Notes under the pieces: model-generated
The model's input: only the letters and a program-made list of their open reading frames with translations
What the model was told of the DNA's origin: nothing
The model's database searches: none
Part shown: positions 17,502-28,160 of the stretch, one piece after another
How positions within the stretch are numbered: position 1 is the first letter of the stretch
How the letters are laid out: each line of letters opens with the position of its first letter
Position numbers and translations under genes: made by a program
NCBI RefSeq assembly: GCF_049675895.1
Contig: NZ_CP183834.1
Coordinates: forward strand, 930,001 to 994,000
Direction: 5' to 3'
Length of the DNA stretch: 64,000 nucleotides
Source: Ampullimonas aquatilis
Lineage (GTDB): Bacteria; Pseudomonadota; Gammaproteobacteria; Burkholderiales; Burkholderiaceae_D

Positions 17502-18581
17502 TTATGGCAACTGCCTGCTTTCGCCGACATGATGTGACTCAATCAGAAACAGTGTTTCAGTTGTTGGATCCACCGTCACCCTGATCCAGTTATTGACAAA
17601 TGGTGCACCAAAAGTTTCCAGGCGAGTGAAATAGGGCAGTGCTTTGCCTGCACTATCTTTGAGTGGATGATCGGTTTGAAAATGATGCGTGTCACCATGA
17701 ATGAACAAGACTTTGCCATTGCTGTGCTGAGCATAATCAACGCTTAAGTCAGCCAGCAATTCCTTGAATTCTGCATAACCATCTCGGGCGGCGCTGGCAC
17801 GCAATTTGGAGCGACTGACGCTGGCGTCTTTATGAATGGAAAATAATGAATTTTCAAATAAAGGATTGCCTTGAGCAATTACCACCACGCCCGCCAGATG
17901 TTTTTGTTTGGCAATCGAAAAGGCACGGCTGAGCCACCAATGATTGGCGATCAGGCGTTCTTCAAACTCACCATTGCGTCCGGCTTCAAGTAGATAGTTA
18001 TTGTTGCTACCGGGCAGATTAATGCCCACAAAGAGAATATTGCCTTGTTCCCAGCGGACGTTTTCTCGATAGCTATGAAAGCGGGCAACGTCGCTTTGAC
18101 GAACTAGGGTAATTCGATTTTTGCCCAGTGACCATTCGTCATCATAAAACAGCTCGCGCAGCCGATTCAGGCGCTCAATCGGATCATAGCTGCCAGCGGC
18201 CTTACGATGACAATCGGTCCATTCATTGTCACCAGGAACGAGAATCAACGCATGATTAGAACTATTGAGCAGCTCTTTCCGTGTTTCCAGCAAGGTATCC
18301 GAGCATGGCTCACTACCGGACTTGATATCGCCGACATGCACCACAAAAGCCAGGGTCTGATTGTCCATGTCGTCAATCACATCGCGCAGCAAACGCTCAT
18401 CACCTTTGTCATAAGGTGCGTCACCAATTGCGGCAAAGCTAAAAGCAAGGGGTTTGTTGGTGCTGTCAGCCGATGGATTGATATGGGGTTCTTTATCAGT
18501 CAAAGGCTGTGCTGTTGAAGACAACGATCCAAACAGCAATCCGCCCAATAAGGGCAGACTGCATAACAACAAAGATTTCAT
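17502..18581 (-). CDS. Exported metallophosphoesterase (calcineurin-like)
   Basis: A 359-residue periplasmic protein with a signal peptide (about 1-24, cleavage near SSTAQ). The calcineurin-like domain shows the metal motifs GDAPYDKGD (about 53), HVGDIKSG (about 82), a GDNEWTD site (about 116) and HGDTHHF near residue 290. The substrate is unknown; the family includes phosphodiesterases and phosphatases. Its start codon overlaps the mutS stop by 4 bases (ATGA), so it is translationally coupled to mutS although the functions appear unrelated. Confidence 0.85.
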   Translation of the reverse strand: MKSLLLCSLPLLGGLLFGSLSSTAQPLTDKEPHINPSADSTNKPLAFSFAAIGDAPYDKGDERLLRDVIDDMDNQTLAFVVHVGDIKSGSEPCSDTLLETRKELLNSSNHALILVPGDNEWTDCHRKAAGSYDPIERLNRLRELFYDDEWSLGKNRITLVRQSDVARFHSYRENVRWEQGNILFVGINLPGSNNNYLLEAGRNGEFEERLIANHWWLSRAFSIAKQKHLAGVVVIAQGNPLFENSLFSIHKDASVSRSKLRASAARDGYAEFKELLADLSVDYAQHSNGKVLFIHGDTHHFQTDHPLKDSAGKALPYFTRLETFGAPFVNNWIRVTVDPTTETLFLIESHHVGESRQLP

Positions 18582-21229
18582 GACGAAGAATGGAGTAACT
18601 GACGTAAACGATAAAGGGCATCGAGTGCCTCACGCGGGGTGAGGGCATCGGGATCTAGATCGTTTATAGCATCAATTAATGACTGGCTAATGTCATTTTT
18701 TGTGTCAAGATTTGTCTGTGTCGGTACTGCTGGCAAGACCTGCGGATTGGCAAATAGGTCAAGCTGCGGCCTTACTACTCTGGCAGCCTGATCTTCCAGG
18801 CGAATCAGATGTTTTTTAGCTTGTCGTATCACTTCACGAGGCAAGCCTGCTAGTTGAGCGACCGCTATTCCATAGCTTTTTGATGCTGGGCCTTCGCGCA
18901 GGCTATGTAAAAACACAATGTGATGTTGATGCTCAATCGCCGCTACGTGCATATTGATGGCTTGCGGATAGGTCTCCGGCAAGGTCGTCAGCTCAAAGTA
19001 GTGCGTGGCAAAAAGCGTATAGCTTTGTGCCGCCTTCATTAAGTGTTCGGCAATAGCCTGAGCCAGTGCCAAGCCATCAAAGGTGGACGTGCCACGACCA
19101 ATCTCATCCATCAAGACCAACGATTGTCGGGTAGCACGATGCAAAATTCCCGCCGACTCAGTCATTTCCACCATAAAGGTAGAGAGCCCACGCGCCAGAT
19201 CATCAGAGGCACCTACGCGCGTAAAGATCCGGTCAATCGGACCAAGTTGTGCGGCGCCGGCTGGTACAAAACTACCTGCGTAAGCCAGCAGCGTGATCAA
19301 GGCTACCTGTCGCATAAAAGTAGATTTACCACCCATATTAGGGCCAGTGATAAGCATAAAACGCTGGCTTTCAGATAGCACACAACTGTTGGGTACAAAG
19401 GGCGTGGCGCTGTGAGCCAAGCGTGCTTCGATCACCGGATGGCGTCCATCAGTAATGTGCAGGCCATCTAAAGGTGACAGGCTTGGGCGTGACCAGTTAT
19501 AGAGTGTGGCGTGATAAGTCAGGGCAGCCAGCGTGTCGATTGTGGCCAGCGCCTGGGCAATGTTTTTTAACGGCGCAATGGCAGATTCAAGTTGCACCAA
19601 TAGTTGTTCATAAAGCAGCTTTTCGCGAGCCAAGGCGCGTTCTTGGGCGGCCAAAGCTTTATCTTCAAAGGCTTTGAGCTCGGGCGTGATAAAGCGCTCG
19701 GCATTTTTAAGCGTTTGGCGCCGACGATAATCATCGGGCACTTTATCGCGCTGCCCGTGAGTGACTTCAATATAAAAGCCATGCACCTTGTTAAATTCAA
19801 CCCGCAAATTACTGATGCCGGTACGGGCTTTTTCGCGTACTTCCAGCTCAACCAAGAAAGCGCCGCAGTTTTCATCCAGGGCGCGGAGTTCATCCAGCTC
19901 GGCATCGAAGCCACGGGCGATCACACCACCATCACGCACCTGGGTGGCGGGTTCGGGCGCGATGGCAGCTTGCAGTTGTGGCAAACAGTCCGGTACGGTT
20001 TGCAGGGCAGTGGTCAAATCAGCAAGTAATGATTGTGGCAATGCCACTTCCCTCAAATGGCTGGCGACATGGGGCAGGCACAACAGACTGTCGCGCAGTG
20101 CCGCCAGTTCACGCGGACGTACGCTCTTCAAGGCTACCCGCGTGGCAATCCGTTCAATATCGGCTATCCCGCGCAAGGTTTTTAATAGGGCTGCAATATC
20201 CAGTGCCTGCAATGCGGTAATAGCCATGTGACGGGCTTGTGCAGCGGCCTGGCTACGCAGCGGTTCATGCAGCCAGCGACGCAACAGGCGGCTACCCATG
20301 GCGGTGGCACAATGGTCGAGCAAATTGAACAGTGTCAGCGCGCCTTTGTCCACTGCGCCATTACTGCTGTCAGCTCGCAGAGTTTCGGTGATTTCCAGAT
20401 TGCGTCGGGTGGCGGCATCCAAACCAATGAATTGCTCATCAGACTGCACGCTCAGTGTCTTGACATGTAATAGCTCGCTGCCCAAAGCGTGTCGCGCATA
20501 GTGCAGGAGCGCTCCGGCCGCTGCAATGGCTGGTGCCTTGTCATCACAGTCATAAGCTGCCAGTGAACCGACTTCCAATTGCGCTTTGAGCAAACGCTCG
20601 CCTTCATCCGTAGCAAACTGCCAGCCCGGTAAACGAGTGAGCGGCAATTGTTCAAGCAAGGCTTGTAGTGTGGGATTGAGCTCGCTGCCATCGGGCAACA
20701 AAATTTCTGCTGGTGCCAAGCGTTCAAGCGTATCCATGAGTTGCGCAGCAGGGCGCTCGCTCAAGACCAGTTCACCACTGGCAACATTTAACCAGGCCAA
20801 GCCTGCCATTTGCTGTTTGGTGGCCGGTAACAGCGCCAGCAAAATCTGATCAGCCTTGTCGGGCAGCAGGTTGGCGTCGGTCAGCGTGCCGGGCGTGATG
20901 ACACGCATGACTTTGCGCTCAACCGGCCCTTTGCTGGTGGCCGGATCACCAACCTGCTCACAGATGGCAACAGACTCCCCCGCCTTGACCAGTTTGGCCA
21001 GGTATTGATCGGCAGAATGGAACGGAATACCGGCCATCGCAATGGGCTGGCCTGCCGATTGGCCGCGCGCCGTTAAAGTGATGCCGAGTAAGCGAGAAGC
21101 CTTTTCGGCATCATGATAAAAAAGTTCGTAAAAGTCACCCATGCGATAGAACACCAGGATGTCTGGATAACCTGCCTTGATTTGCAGGTATTGCGTCATC
21201 ATGGGGGTATGTTGTTGTTCTTTTAACAT
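18578..21229 (-). CDS. mutS: DNA mismatch repair protein MutS
   Basis: An 883-residue mismatch-recognition ATPase. The mismatch-wedge motif is in [15 protein letters not shown] (Phe-x-Glu near residue 32). The C-terminal ATPase has Walker [10 protein letters not shown] (about 624), Walker [14 protein letters not shown] (about 700) and a helix-turn-helix dimerisation end. Length and order of domains (I-V) are normal. The 4-base overlap with the phosphoesterase suggests one transcript. The roxA-FKBP-...-mutS neighbourhood is common in Burkholderiales. Confidence 0.98.
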   Translation of the reverse strand: MLKEQQHTPMMTQYLQIKAGYPDILVFYRMGDFYELFYHDAEKASRLLGITLTARGQSAGQPIAMAGIPFHSADQYLAKLVKAGESVAICEQVGDPATSKGPVERKVMRVITPGTLTDANLLPDKADQILLALLPATKQQMAGLAWLNVASGELVLSERPAAQLMDTLERLAPAEILLPDGSELNPTLQALLEQLPLTRLPGWQFATDEGERLLKAQLEVGSLAAYDCDDKAPAIAAAGALLHYARHALGSELLHVKTLSVQSDEQFIGLDAATRRNLEITETLRADSSNGAVDKGALTLFNLLDHCATAMGSRLLRRWLHEPLRSQAAAQARHMAITALQALDIAALLKTLRGIADIERIATRVALKSVRPRELAALRDSLLCLPHVASHLREVALPQSLLADLTTALQTVPDCLPQLQAAIAPEPATQVRDGGVIARGFDAELDELRALDENCGAFLVELEVREKARTGISNLRVEFNKVHGFYIEVTHGQRDKVPDDYRRRQTLKNAERFITPELKAFEDKALAAQERALAREKLLYEQLLVQLESAIAPLKNIAQALATIDTLAALTYHATLYNWSRPSLSPLDGLHITDGRHPVIEARLAHSATPFVPNSCVLSESQRFMLITGPNMGGKSTFMRQVALITLLAYAGSFVPAGAAQLGPIDRIFTRVGASDDLARGLSTFMVEMTESAGILHRATRQSLVLMDEIGRGTSTFDGLALAQAIAEHLMKAAQSYTLFATHYFELTTLPETYPQAINMHVAAIEHQHHIVFLHSLREGPASKSYGIAVAQLAGLPREVIRQAKKHLIRLEDQAARVVRPQLDLFANPQVLPAVPTQTNLDTKNDISQSLIDAINDLDPDALTPREALDALYRLRQLLHSSS

Positions 21230-21595
21230 ATTGTTTAATTGTAAAAACTATCTCGTCGTGTAATGGTTTGCGTTATTTGTGTGTGATTTTTTTTGGTGTT
21301 TCGTTAGACAAATTTTACCGTTTCAATTAATTGCTTCGTTTTAGTCGTGTTTGGTCGGTGTTTTAGAAGGCTTTTAAAATCTGGCTTGCTGGAGACAGAA
21401 GGGAGATCATTATCCGTGATCTGGGATCATTACCCAACGGAACGCGACGCCAGTGCACGCCAGAAGTGCCGCGCTATTCACTCTACAAAATATTCATTTT
21501 GGAATGGGTGTTAATGGGCGTAAGTTTGGTGCCCATGATTCAGCCGAACTTCGCTCAGAGATCTCCCGAGATCCTTAACTGCCAGTGTCGATGAG

Positions 21596-21739
21596 TTCAA
21601 AGGTGTGGCACCCTGGCGTCAGACCGGCTATCCGCGCTCAGGCACGTGGCCACTATCGAAAGCATTGGATCATCCACCCACATTGAGGGGTAGCAAGCTA
21701 TCCGATCGCGAGGTTGAATGTCTGCTGTTCAATCTGTAA
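21596..21739 (+). pseudogene. Fragment of a Fic-family protein, broken by frameshifts
   Basis: In the first frame the bases encode FKGVAPWRQTGYPRSG and later GSKLSDREVE; the stretch between reads ATIESIGSSTHIEG in another frame. Together these form the N-terminal signature of Fic-family proteins (ATIESIGSST.IEGSKLSDREVE). Two compensating frameshifts (around 21645 and in the GGGG at 21688) and a stop at 21737 show that it is dead, and the catalytic HxFx(D/E)GN part is missing. It is a relic of a mobile or toxin-type gene. Confidence 0.6.
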
Positions 21740-21757
21740 ATCAAATTACTTGATTTA

Positions 21758-21775
21758 CTACCTACTAAAAGGTAG
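21758..21775. promoter_or_regulatory. Inverted-repeat operator upstream of the TetR gene
   Basis: CTACC (21758-21762), 8-base spacer, GGTAG (21771-21775). The same repeat with the same 8-base spacer is present upstream of the membrane-protein gene (22399-22420), so this is the probable binding site of the TetR protein, giving autoregulation. It lies 9 bases before the ATG at 21785. Confidence 0.65.
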
Positions 21776-21784
21776 GATTTGAGC

Positions 21785-22366
21785 ATGATTAATACATCCA
21801 ATACATCTGACAGGATTTTGCACTGTGCGCGGTCGTTGATTGTCGCGGGTGGTTACAACGGGTTTAGCTATGCGGATATTGCGAAGGTCGTTGGGATCCG
21901 TAACGCTAGTATTCATCATCACTTTCCCAGTAAGGCCCTCTTGGTACAGGCGCTGGTGGCAGGATATAGGGCAGATGTTGAAGCCGGGATCGCTGGATTG
22001 GAGCGAAGCGTCTCCGGTCCGCTTGAACAGCTACGTGCTTACACGAATTATTGGGAAAGCTGCATCACTGATGAGACTGCTTCATTTTGTGTTTGCGCCT
22101 TGCTTGCGAGTGAAATACCGATTCTTCCTGAAGGGGTCACACTGGAAGTACGGGCACATTTTCGGACACTGTCGGCATGGCTCGCGTCGATTCTTGAGCG
22201 GGGCGCACAGCAAGGTAGTTTGACGCTGACTGCTCCGGCCAAGACGGAGGCCGAGATATTCATGGCTGCGGTTCATGGTGCGATGCTTTCTGCGCGTGCT
22301 TATGGTGACGCCAAGATGTTCGGCGCTATTGTTCAGCCAGTCTTGGCGCGCCTGGTTCGGTCCTGA
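21785..22366 (+). CDS. TetR/AcrR family transcriptional regulator
   Basis: A 193-residue regulator. The N-terminal helix-turn-helix (residues about 8-55: RILHCARSLIVAGGYNGFSYADIAKVVGIRNASIHHHF) is a standard TetR DNA-binding domain; SIHHHFPSKALLV is the recognition helix region. The C-terminal ligand domain is of the kind found in regulators of TetR_C_11/YcdC-like groups, with several Cys residues (CITDETASFCVCALL) that could sense a reactive compound; that is inference. It probably represses itself and the membrane-protein gene, whose upstream regions carry matching operators. Confidence 0.88.
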   Translation: MINTSNTSDRILHCARSLIVAGGYNGFSYADIAKVVGIRNASIHHHFPSKALLVQALVAGYRADVEAGIAGLERSVSGPLEQLRAYTNYWESCITDETASFCVCALLASEIPILPEGVTLEVRAHFRTLSAWLASILERGAQQGSLTLTAPAKTEAEIFMAAVHGAMLSARAYGDAKMFGAIVQPVLARLVRS

Positions 22367-22398
22367 TGTTGAAACGTGGTGTCTATTTGGGTTGCAAT

Positions 22399-22420
22399 AA
22401 CTACCAATCAATAGGTAGTT
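22399..22420. promoter_or_regulatory. Second copy of the TetR operator
   Basis: AACTACC (22399-22405), 8-base spacer, GGTAGTT (22414-22420): a perfect 7-base inverted repeat matching the one at 21758-21775 in core and spacing. It lies 38 bases before the start of the membrane-protein gene. Confidence 0.68.
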
Positions 22421-22457
22421 AAATGGTTTTCGAGTACTTTTTTAAAGGATAACTTTT

Positions 22458-22946
22458 ATGTTTGGAATTTCCCCGCTCGGCTGGATACATACGCTCGGTA
22501 GCTTGCCAGCTATCCCTTTGGCTGCTTATATGTTTGTGCGTGACGGGCGCATCGTGCCTCGATCAAAAGCCGGCATGGTCTATTTCTATTCGATGTTGAT
22601 CGGTGCTATTTCCGCTTTTCTTGTGGTGCACCAGCCTGTGAGCTACGGAATCGCTGCTGCTACATTGATTCTTCTTCTTGCCGGTTATGGCATCGGGAGG
22701 CTTCCGAAAATGGGGCGTGCAGCCACGTATATGGAGACAGCCTTTCTGACCATGACCACGTTTCTGTTGATGGTGCCGACGGTAACCGAAACGCTACGTC
22801 GCGTGCCGGATGGACATCCCTTGGTTACTGATTTGAAATCGCCGCTCCTGCTTGGAGCCCAGGGGAGCCTTCTCGTCATGCTGATTGTGGGGTTGAGCGC
22901 TCAGATCCTGCACTTACGAAAGAAGGATCGTGCTGAGCGTCTATAA
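22458..22946 (+). CDS. Small integral membrane protein under TetR control
   Basis: A 162-residue protein with about four hydrophobic segments (roughly 8-27, 40-60, 63-82 and 130-150), a Lys/Arg-rich C-terminus (LRKKDRAERL) and no signal peptide. An AAAGGATAA site precedes the ATG. I do not recognise a named family. Because its promoter carries the same operator as the TetR gene, it is the likely target of that regulator, possibly a membrane protein responding to a toxic compound; the ligand and role are unknown. Confidence 0.7.
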   Translation: MFGISPLGWIHTLGSLPAIPLAAYMFVRDGRIVPRSKAGMVYFYSMLIGAISAFLVVHQPVSYGIAAATLILLLAGYGIGRLPKMGRAATYMETAFLTMTTFLLMVPTVTETLRRVPDGHPLVTDLKSPLLLGAQGSLLVMLIVGLSAQILHLRKKDRAERL

Positions 22947-22994
22947 GCGTCAGGGTTTGACGGCTTCAACAATGAGGAATCGTCTTCCTTATAT

Positions 22995-23603
22995 TCAATC
23001 ACTTTGTATGGTGGGCTCTGACATTTGCCCTGAAAAATGTTGGGTTACCCATTGCTCGCATACTTCCCATAGCTGGGGGGCGCCGCTTTTGATGGTTGGG
23101 CCATAGCGGGACAAAACCTGTTCGAGAGACACGCCACTTTCTGTCCAGGTTCCCCCATGGGTGAATATGTTGACGAGTAGCGGCTGAAAGCGGTCAAGTG
23201 CCTTCGCGAATTTTGCGTCTTCTGTTTTCGCATCCTCAAACTCTTGCCACAAGCCCAGAAACTCGTTGCATTGCGACGGTGGCAACAAACCAAACAATCT
23301 TGCAGCTGCCCGGAGTTCTTGTTCGGCCTGCAATGCGCCGGAAGAGTTGCCGTGAATCGGGAAATCACCAACGTCTATCTCTACGATGTCATGCAGTAAT
23401 AGCATCTGTACTACCCGACTGGTATTCACTGTGCTGCAAGCATACTCATTCAGTACTAAGGCATACATGGCCAGGTGCCAAGAATGCTCGGCGGAGTTTT
23501 CCTTACGGCTGCGGTCGAGCAGCGGGGATTGTCGTATGACGGTTTTTAGTTGATCGATTGCTTTTAGAAACGCCAGTTGTTTTTCCAGTGTGGTCAGTTG
23601 CAT
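22995..23603 (-). CDS. HD-domain phosphohydrolase (YfbR-like 5'-deoxynucleotidase family)
   Basis: A 202-residue HD-domain protein. The metal motif is visible as ENSAEHSWHLA (about 33-43), the HD pair LLLHDIVEIDVGD (about 66-78) and the later Asp in ALDRFQPLL. This pattern is that of YfbR/HD_3 proteins, which dephosphorylate deoxynucleoside monophosphates or related substrates. ATG 23603 is preferred since an AAAGGCG site lies just upstream; an in-frame ATG at 23630 would add nine residues. It ends 49 bases from the convergent membrane-protein gene. Confidence 0.82.
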   Translation of the reverse strand: MQLTTLEKQLAFLKAIDQLKTVIRQSPLLDRSRKENSAEHSWHLAMYALVLNEYACSTVNTSRVVQMLLLHDIVEIDVGDFPIHGNSSGALQAEQELRAAARLFGLLPPSQCNEFLGLWQEFEDAKTEDAKFAKALDRFQPLLVNIFTHGGTWTESGVSLEQVLSRYGPTIKSGAPQLWEVCEQWVTQHFSGQMSEPTIQSD

Positions 23604-23952
23604 AGTTTGTCGCCTTTCAAAGAGCATCATTGGCTACGGAGTGCCCTAGTTGGGTAGGTATCCGAACCAACCTAGCGGCATTTGGAATGCATTGATATGT
23701 ACAACTAGAGTCCCATGGAAAAGTGTCCATATAGTGTCCGTTGACCTTGTTTTCACCAAGCGGCTAGTGTTTGCGAGGGATTCGGAGCGACACCCACACA
23801 CTGCGCCATCATGGGGGTATGAGTCGTATTTTTTTCAGCCATACCGATATTATGGCTGAGCTTGCGACTTTACTGACAGTCTGGATGGTGATGACTTGAA
23901 GGTGGCCTGTTCCTGTGGTGACAAGCAGTGAGCGCAATCAAGTGAATGCAAT
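23604..23952. other. Intergenic region, no gene called
   Basis: Promoter side of the HD-domain gene followed by unassigned sequence. A 69-codon plus-strand frame (23650-23859) has no ribosome site and no recognisable protein pattern. The region ends at the terminator of the small minus-strand gene. Confidence 0.45.
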
Positions 23953-23983
23953 AAAAAAAGCGGCATTCGAGCCGCTTTTAAAA
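23953..23983 (-). terminator. Rho-independent terminator of the small Gly/Trp-rich gene
   Basis: Read on the minus strand: AAAAGCGGC, six-base loop, GCCGCTTTT, extended by a run of seven T. It lies about 20 bases downstream of the stop at 24002 and supports that small reading frame as a real gene. Confidence 0.82.
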
Positions 23984-24001
23984 TCCATTGTCTGAATAGA
24001 A

Positions 24002-24199
24002 TTACATTGCGCGACCGTTATAGCCAATTGTGGCGTAGCCATCAGCGCCGGCCCAGCCGTGTTCGCCTTCATGCAGGCTGATGGTCACCTGGCCCTGTTT
24101 GCCCCAAACCTTGCCCCAGGCTTTTCCTGCGGCTTTGCCACCAATGGCACCCGAATTCTGACCCCAAGTTTTACCCATAACAGCTTTACCTTGTTGCAT
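24002..24199 (-). CDS. Small Gly/Lys/Trp-rich protein of unknown function
   Basis: A 65-residue protein with three Trp-Gly units (KTWGQ, KAWGKVWGKQG) in a Gly/Lys-rich first half and an acidic/aromatic second half (HEGEHGWAGADGYATIGYNG). There is no signal peptide or hydrophobic helix. An AAAAAGGGG site precedes the ATG at 24199 and a strong terminator follows the stop, so it is a discrete transcription unit. I do not recognise the family. The repeated WGK pattern and small size could fit a structural or nucleic-acid-binding peptide; a secreted bacteriocin-like role is possible but unsupported. Confidence 0.6.
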   Translation of the reverse strand: MQQGKAVMGKTWGQNSGAIGGKAAGKAWGKVWGKQGQVTISLHEGEHGWAGADGYATIGYNGRAM

Positions 24200-24617
24200 A
24201 GCGTTCCCCTTTTTAAAAGTTTGAATGGCAAGACACAGATGACAGGATAGTTTGCTTGCCAGACTTGACAGCCAGTGCTGTAAATGGCATAGGGCAATGC
24301 TTGTGCCAGTTGATGAAGATTTGAGTGAATCAGTGCATCTTAAGGCTTGTATTTAACAATTAAACCTATGGTTATTTTGAGAGGTATGGGTAGTATATGA
24401 AAAACAGTAAGTAATTTCGACACTATCAGAAATGTATTTTTATGTGTGCTTTAACTATTGGTTATATTTTAATCAAAACTGTTAATTCGTATTTTGTGAA
24501 ATTGTTCACGTTAATCACCGACTTTCAAGGGAATACCCGTATCGGGTATTGATGACCTCTGCCTAGCATAGATGTAAATCTTTGTTAAACGCACATAAAT
24601 CAAATGGGAGGGGCATC
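24200..24617. promoter_or_regulatory. Divergent regulatory region with two inverted repeats
   Basis: An AT-rich 418-base region between the divergent small-protein and ATP-grasp genes. It contains GTGAA-ATTG-TTCAC (24496-24509) and a perfect AATACCCG-TAT-CGGGTATT (24532-24550) about 70 bases before the ATP-grasp start. Both look like dimeric regulator sites; the regulators are unknown. Confidence 0.45.
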
Positions 24618-25547
24618 ATGAGGGCGTGGATCTGGAATACCGGACGTCACTGGTTTTGGCAATTGATTGAGGCAATGCCTGATTTCATGCGGGTTCGGCT
24701 GCTTTATCTGCGTTATAAAAGATGCTTGCCCAACCTGCGTCATCCACAAAAATATACTGAAAAAATTCAGTGGCGCAAGCTGTACGACCGCCGTGAGGTG
24801 CTGACACGGCTTTGCGACAAATATCGTGTAAAGGAATACGTCAAGAGCCGGATCGGCGATAGCGTATTACCCAAGGTGTATTGGGCTTCGTCCGATGTGG
24901 ACACGTTTGATCTGGCCAGTCTGCCAGACAGTTTTGTGCTCAAGCCCAACCATGGCAGTAATTGGGTGATGGTTGTCAAAGACAAGCGCGAGCTGGATAT
25001 TGCCGCTACCAAGGCGCAAATGCGCGCCTGGTTGTCCGAACAGTTTGGTGGTTCGCGCGCAGAGTGGGGTTATGCGGCTATTGAGCCGCTGGTTTACGCC
25101 GAAGAGTTATTGCAGACGGCTGATGGCAAAGTCCCATCCGACTACAAGATGCTGGTGTTTGATGGCAAGGTACAGTTTATTGTGGTGGAGCATGACCGTT
25201 TTGGTGAGATGGTGGTACCGTTTTATGACCGTCACTGGAATCTGCTGAAGATGTTCTGTGATGAGGGCGGCAAACATCCTGGTTTGCCAAAGCCGATCAA
25301 TTTTGCGCAGATGATGGCGTATGCCGAAACCCTGGCGGCAGGCATCGATTTTGTTCGGGTTGATTTTTACAATATCGAAGGTCGGCTCTACTTTGGTGAG
25401 TATTCAGTCTATCCGGCCAGCGGCTTTGGCAGTGTCCCGGCTGATCTGGATTTGCAGGTGGGTGCTTTCTGGCGGCTTGACCAGATGGCTATCCTGCAGG
25501 CAAGCGCAGTGACCAATCACAAGCCTTTGATGCCTGCCGGTGTTTGA
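24618..25547 (+). CDS. ATP-grasp family protein (TupA-like)
   Basis: A 309-residue protein of the TupA-like ATP-grasp group often seen in polysaccharide gene clusters. Recognisable segments are YTEKIQWRKLYDRR (about 47-60), LCDKYRVKEYV, FVLKPNHGSNWV (about 112-123), SDYKMLVFDGKVQ and the C-terminal FVRVDFYNIEGRLYFGEYS, which carries the Asp/Glu metal ligands. The family is predicted to ligate an amino acid or acyl group using ATP; no substrate can be read. ATG 24618 has GGGAGGGG just upstream. It stands alone here, outside any visible polysaccharide cluster. Confidence 0.78.
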   Translation: MRAWIWNTGRHWFWQLIEAMPDFMRVRLLYLRYKRCLPNLRHPQKYTEKIQWRKLYDRREVLTRLCDKYRVKEYVKSRIGDSVLPKVYWASSDVDTFDLASLPDSFVLKPNHGSNWVMVVKDKRELDIAATKAQMRAWLSEQFGGSRAEWGYAAIEPLVYAEELLQTADGKVPSDYKMLVFDGKVQFIVVEHDRFGEMVVPFYDRHWNLLKMFCDEGGKHPGLPKPINFAQMMAYAETLAAGIDFVRVDFYNIEGRLYFGEYSVYPASGFGSVPADLDLQVGAFWRLDQMAILQASAVTNHKPLMPAGV

Positions 25548-25583
25548 CCTGCAATACCTATCGTTTGTGGGATTCAGCAGTAT

Positions 25584-26276
25584 TTAATGTGCTGCAATCC
25601 GCAGGGTAATTTCATCGACGCCATCGACACCACCATGTAGGTGGTCGCCAGGTTGAATGGCACCAACGCCTGCGGGTGTGCCAGTGAAAATCAAATCTCC
25701 CGGCATGAGCTGGTTGAGTTGCGAGAGATGCGCAATCACTTCTGCCACTGACCAGGTCATCTGGCTGGTGTGGGCATCTTGCTTCAATTCGCCATTGAGT
25801 TTGAACCAGATGGATGAATTGAGCGGATGACCAATTGCAGCGACAGGATGAATCGCGCTGATGGGGGCTGATTGATCAAAACCTTTGCCGGCTTCCCAGG
25901 GACGGCCCTTGTCCTTGGCTAAACCTTGCAAATCGCGGCGGGTCAAATCCAATCCCACTGCATAGCCATAAACATGCTCAAGTGCCTGTGCTACAGCAAT
26001 GTCCTTGCCCGCTTTGCCAATCGCGACCACCAGTTCAATTTCATAGGCCAGATTTTTGGTGCCGCAGGCATAGGCAATGGTGCTGCCACTCGCCACAATG
26101 GCATCAGCCGGTTTGGCAAAATAAAAGGGTGCTTCACGGGTCGGATCGCCGCCCATTTCACGGGCGTGGTCGGCATAGTTGCGGCCAATGCAATATATAC
26201 GGCGGACTGGAAACTGATCGGCTGACCCGGCAATTAGGACAGTCACGGGGGCGGGGAAGCTAAATGGGTAGCGCAT
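25584..26276 (-). CDS. Fumarylacetoacetate hydrolase (FAH) family protein
   Basis: A 230-residue FAH-fold protein. The signature YCIGRNYADHAREMG (about 28-42) and the FYFAKPADA segment are typical; the metal ligands are Glu in AYEIELVVAIG and Asp in VGLDLTRRDLQ. The C-terminal GDLIFTGTPAGVG motif completes the active site. Members act as fumarylpyruvate hydrolase, acylpyruvase or oxaloacetate decarboxylase; sequence alone does not separate these. ATG 26276 is used because homology begins at once with MRYPFSF; the frame is open further to 26339 without support. Confidence 0.87.
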   Translation of the reverse strand: MRYPFSFPAPVTVLIAGSADQFPVRRIYCIGRNYADHAREMGGDPTREAPFYFAKPADAIVASGSTIAYACGTKNLAYEIELVVAIGKAGKDIAVAQALEHVYGYAVGLDLTRRDLQGLAKDKGRPWEAGKGFDQSAPISAIHPVAAIGHPLNSSIWFKLNGELKQDAHTSQMTWSVAEVIAHLSQLNQLMPGDLIFTGTPAGVGAIQPGDHLHGGVDGVDEITLRIAAH

Positions 26277-26509
26277 CACAATCCTCAAAAACTGACCTTG
26301 ATCATAAACGATCCGGGCTGAGTGACCAAGTGGCGACATGTATAAGAAGGCTTTTTATGGATGGTTTGATGCCTGCGGTTGCCAAATAGTGTCAGCCAAG
26401 GCGACACAGATCAGATAAATAGCCACAAAACTCGGTCTACAATAGCTGGTTGACCGACAAAGTCTGGCCGAACCTGGCCGAGGGACTATAATTGATTTTT
26501 CCCCGCGAA

Positions 26510-28024
<1,515 letters not shown>

Positions 28025-28037
28025 AAAATATCGCCAT

Positions 28038-28088
28038 TTAATAATGCACTTAAGGGGCTGATATTTATTCATACTGTAAGGGAGTACC
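28038..28088. repeat. Composite intergenic motif, divergent copy
   Basis: TTAATAATGCACTTAAGGGGCTGAT followed by TTATTCATACTGTAAGGGAGTA. The block around GCACTTAA and the TACTG block resemble the copies at 7975, 36003, 38191 and 57375. It lies between rhlE and the MerR gene. Confidence 0.35.
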
Positions 28089-28160
28089 ACTTATTTTGCG
28101 GTTTTTAGCGCAAAATTCTGAGGCTTGAATCTGGCATCATCGCATCGCAGGAAGGTCATT

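Larger units (their letters stand above)
21230..21784. other. Intergenic region with gene remnants
   Basis: About 550 bases between the mutS start and the TetR gene. It holds the mutS promoter side, unassigned sequence (21400-21590) without a usable frame, the broken Fic fragment (21596-21739) and the TetR operator (21758-21775). The change of character suggests an insertion boundary beside mutS. Confidence 0.5.

Noticed and set aside
23650..23859. 69-codon frame upstream of the HD-domain gene
   Set aside because: No start site support and no family resemblance; treated as noncoding.
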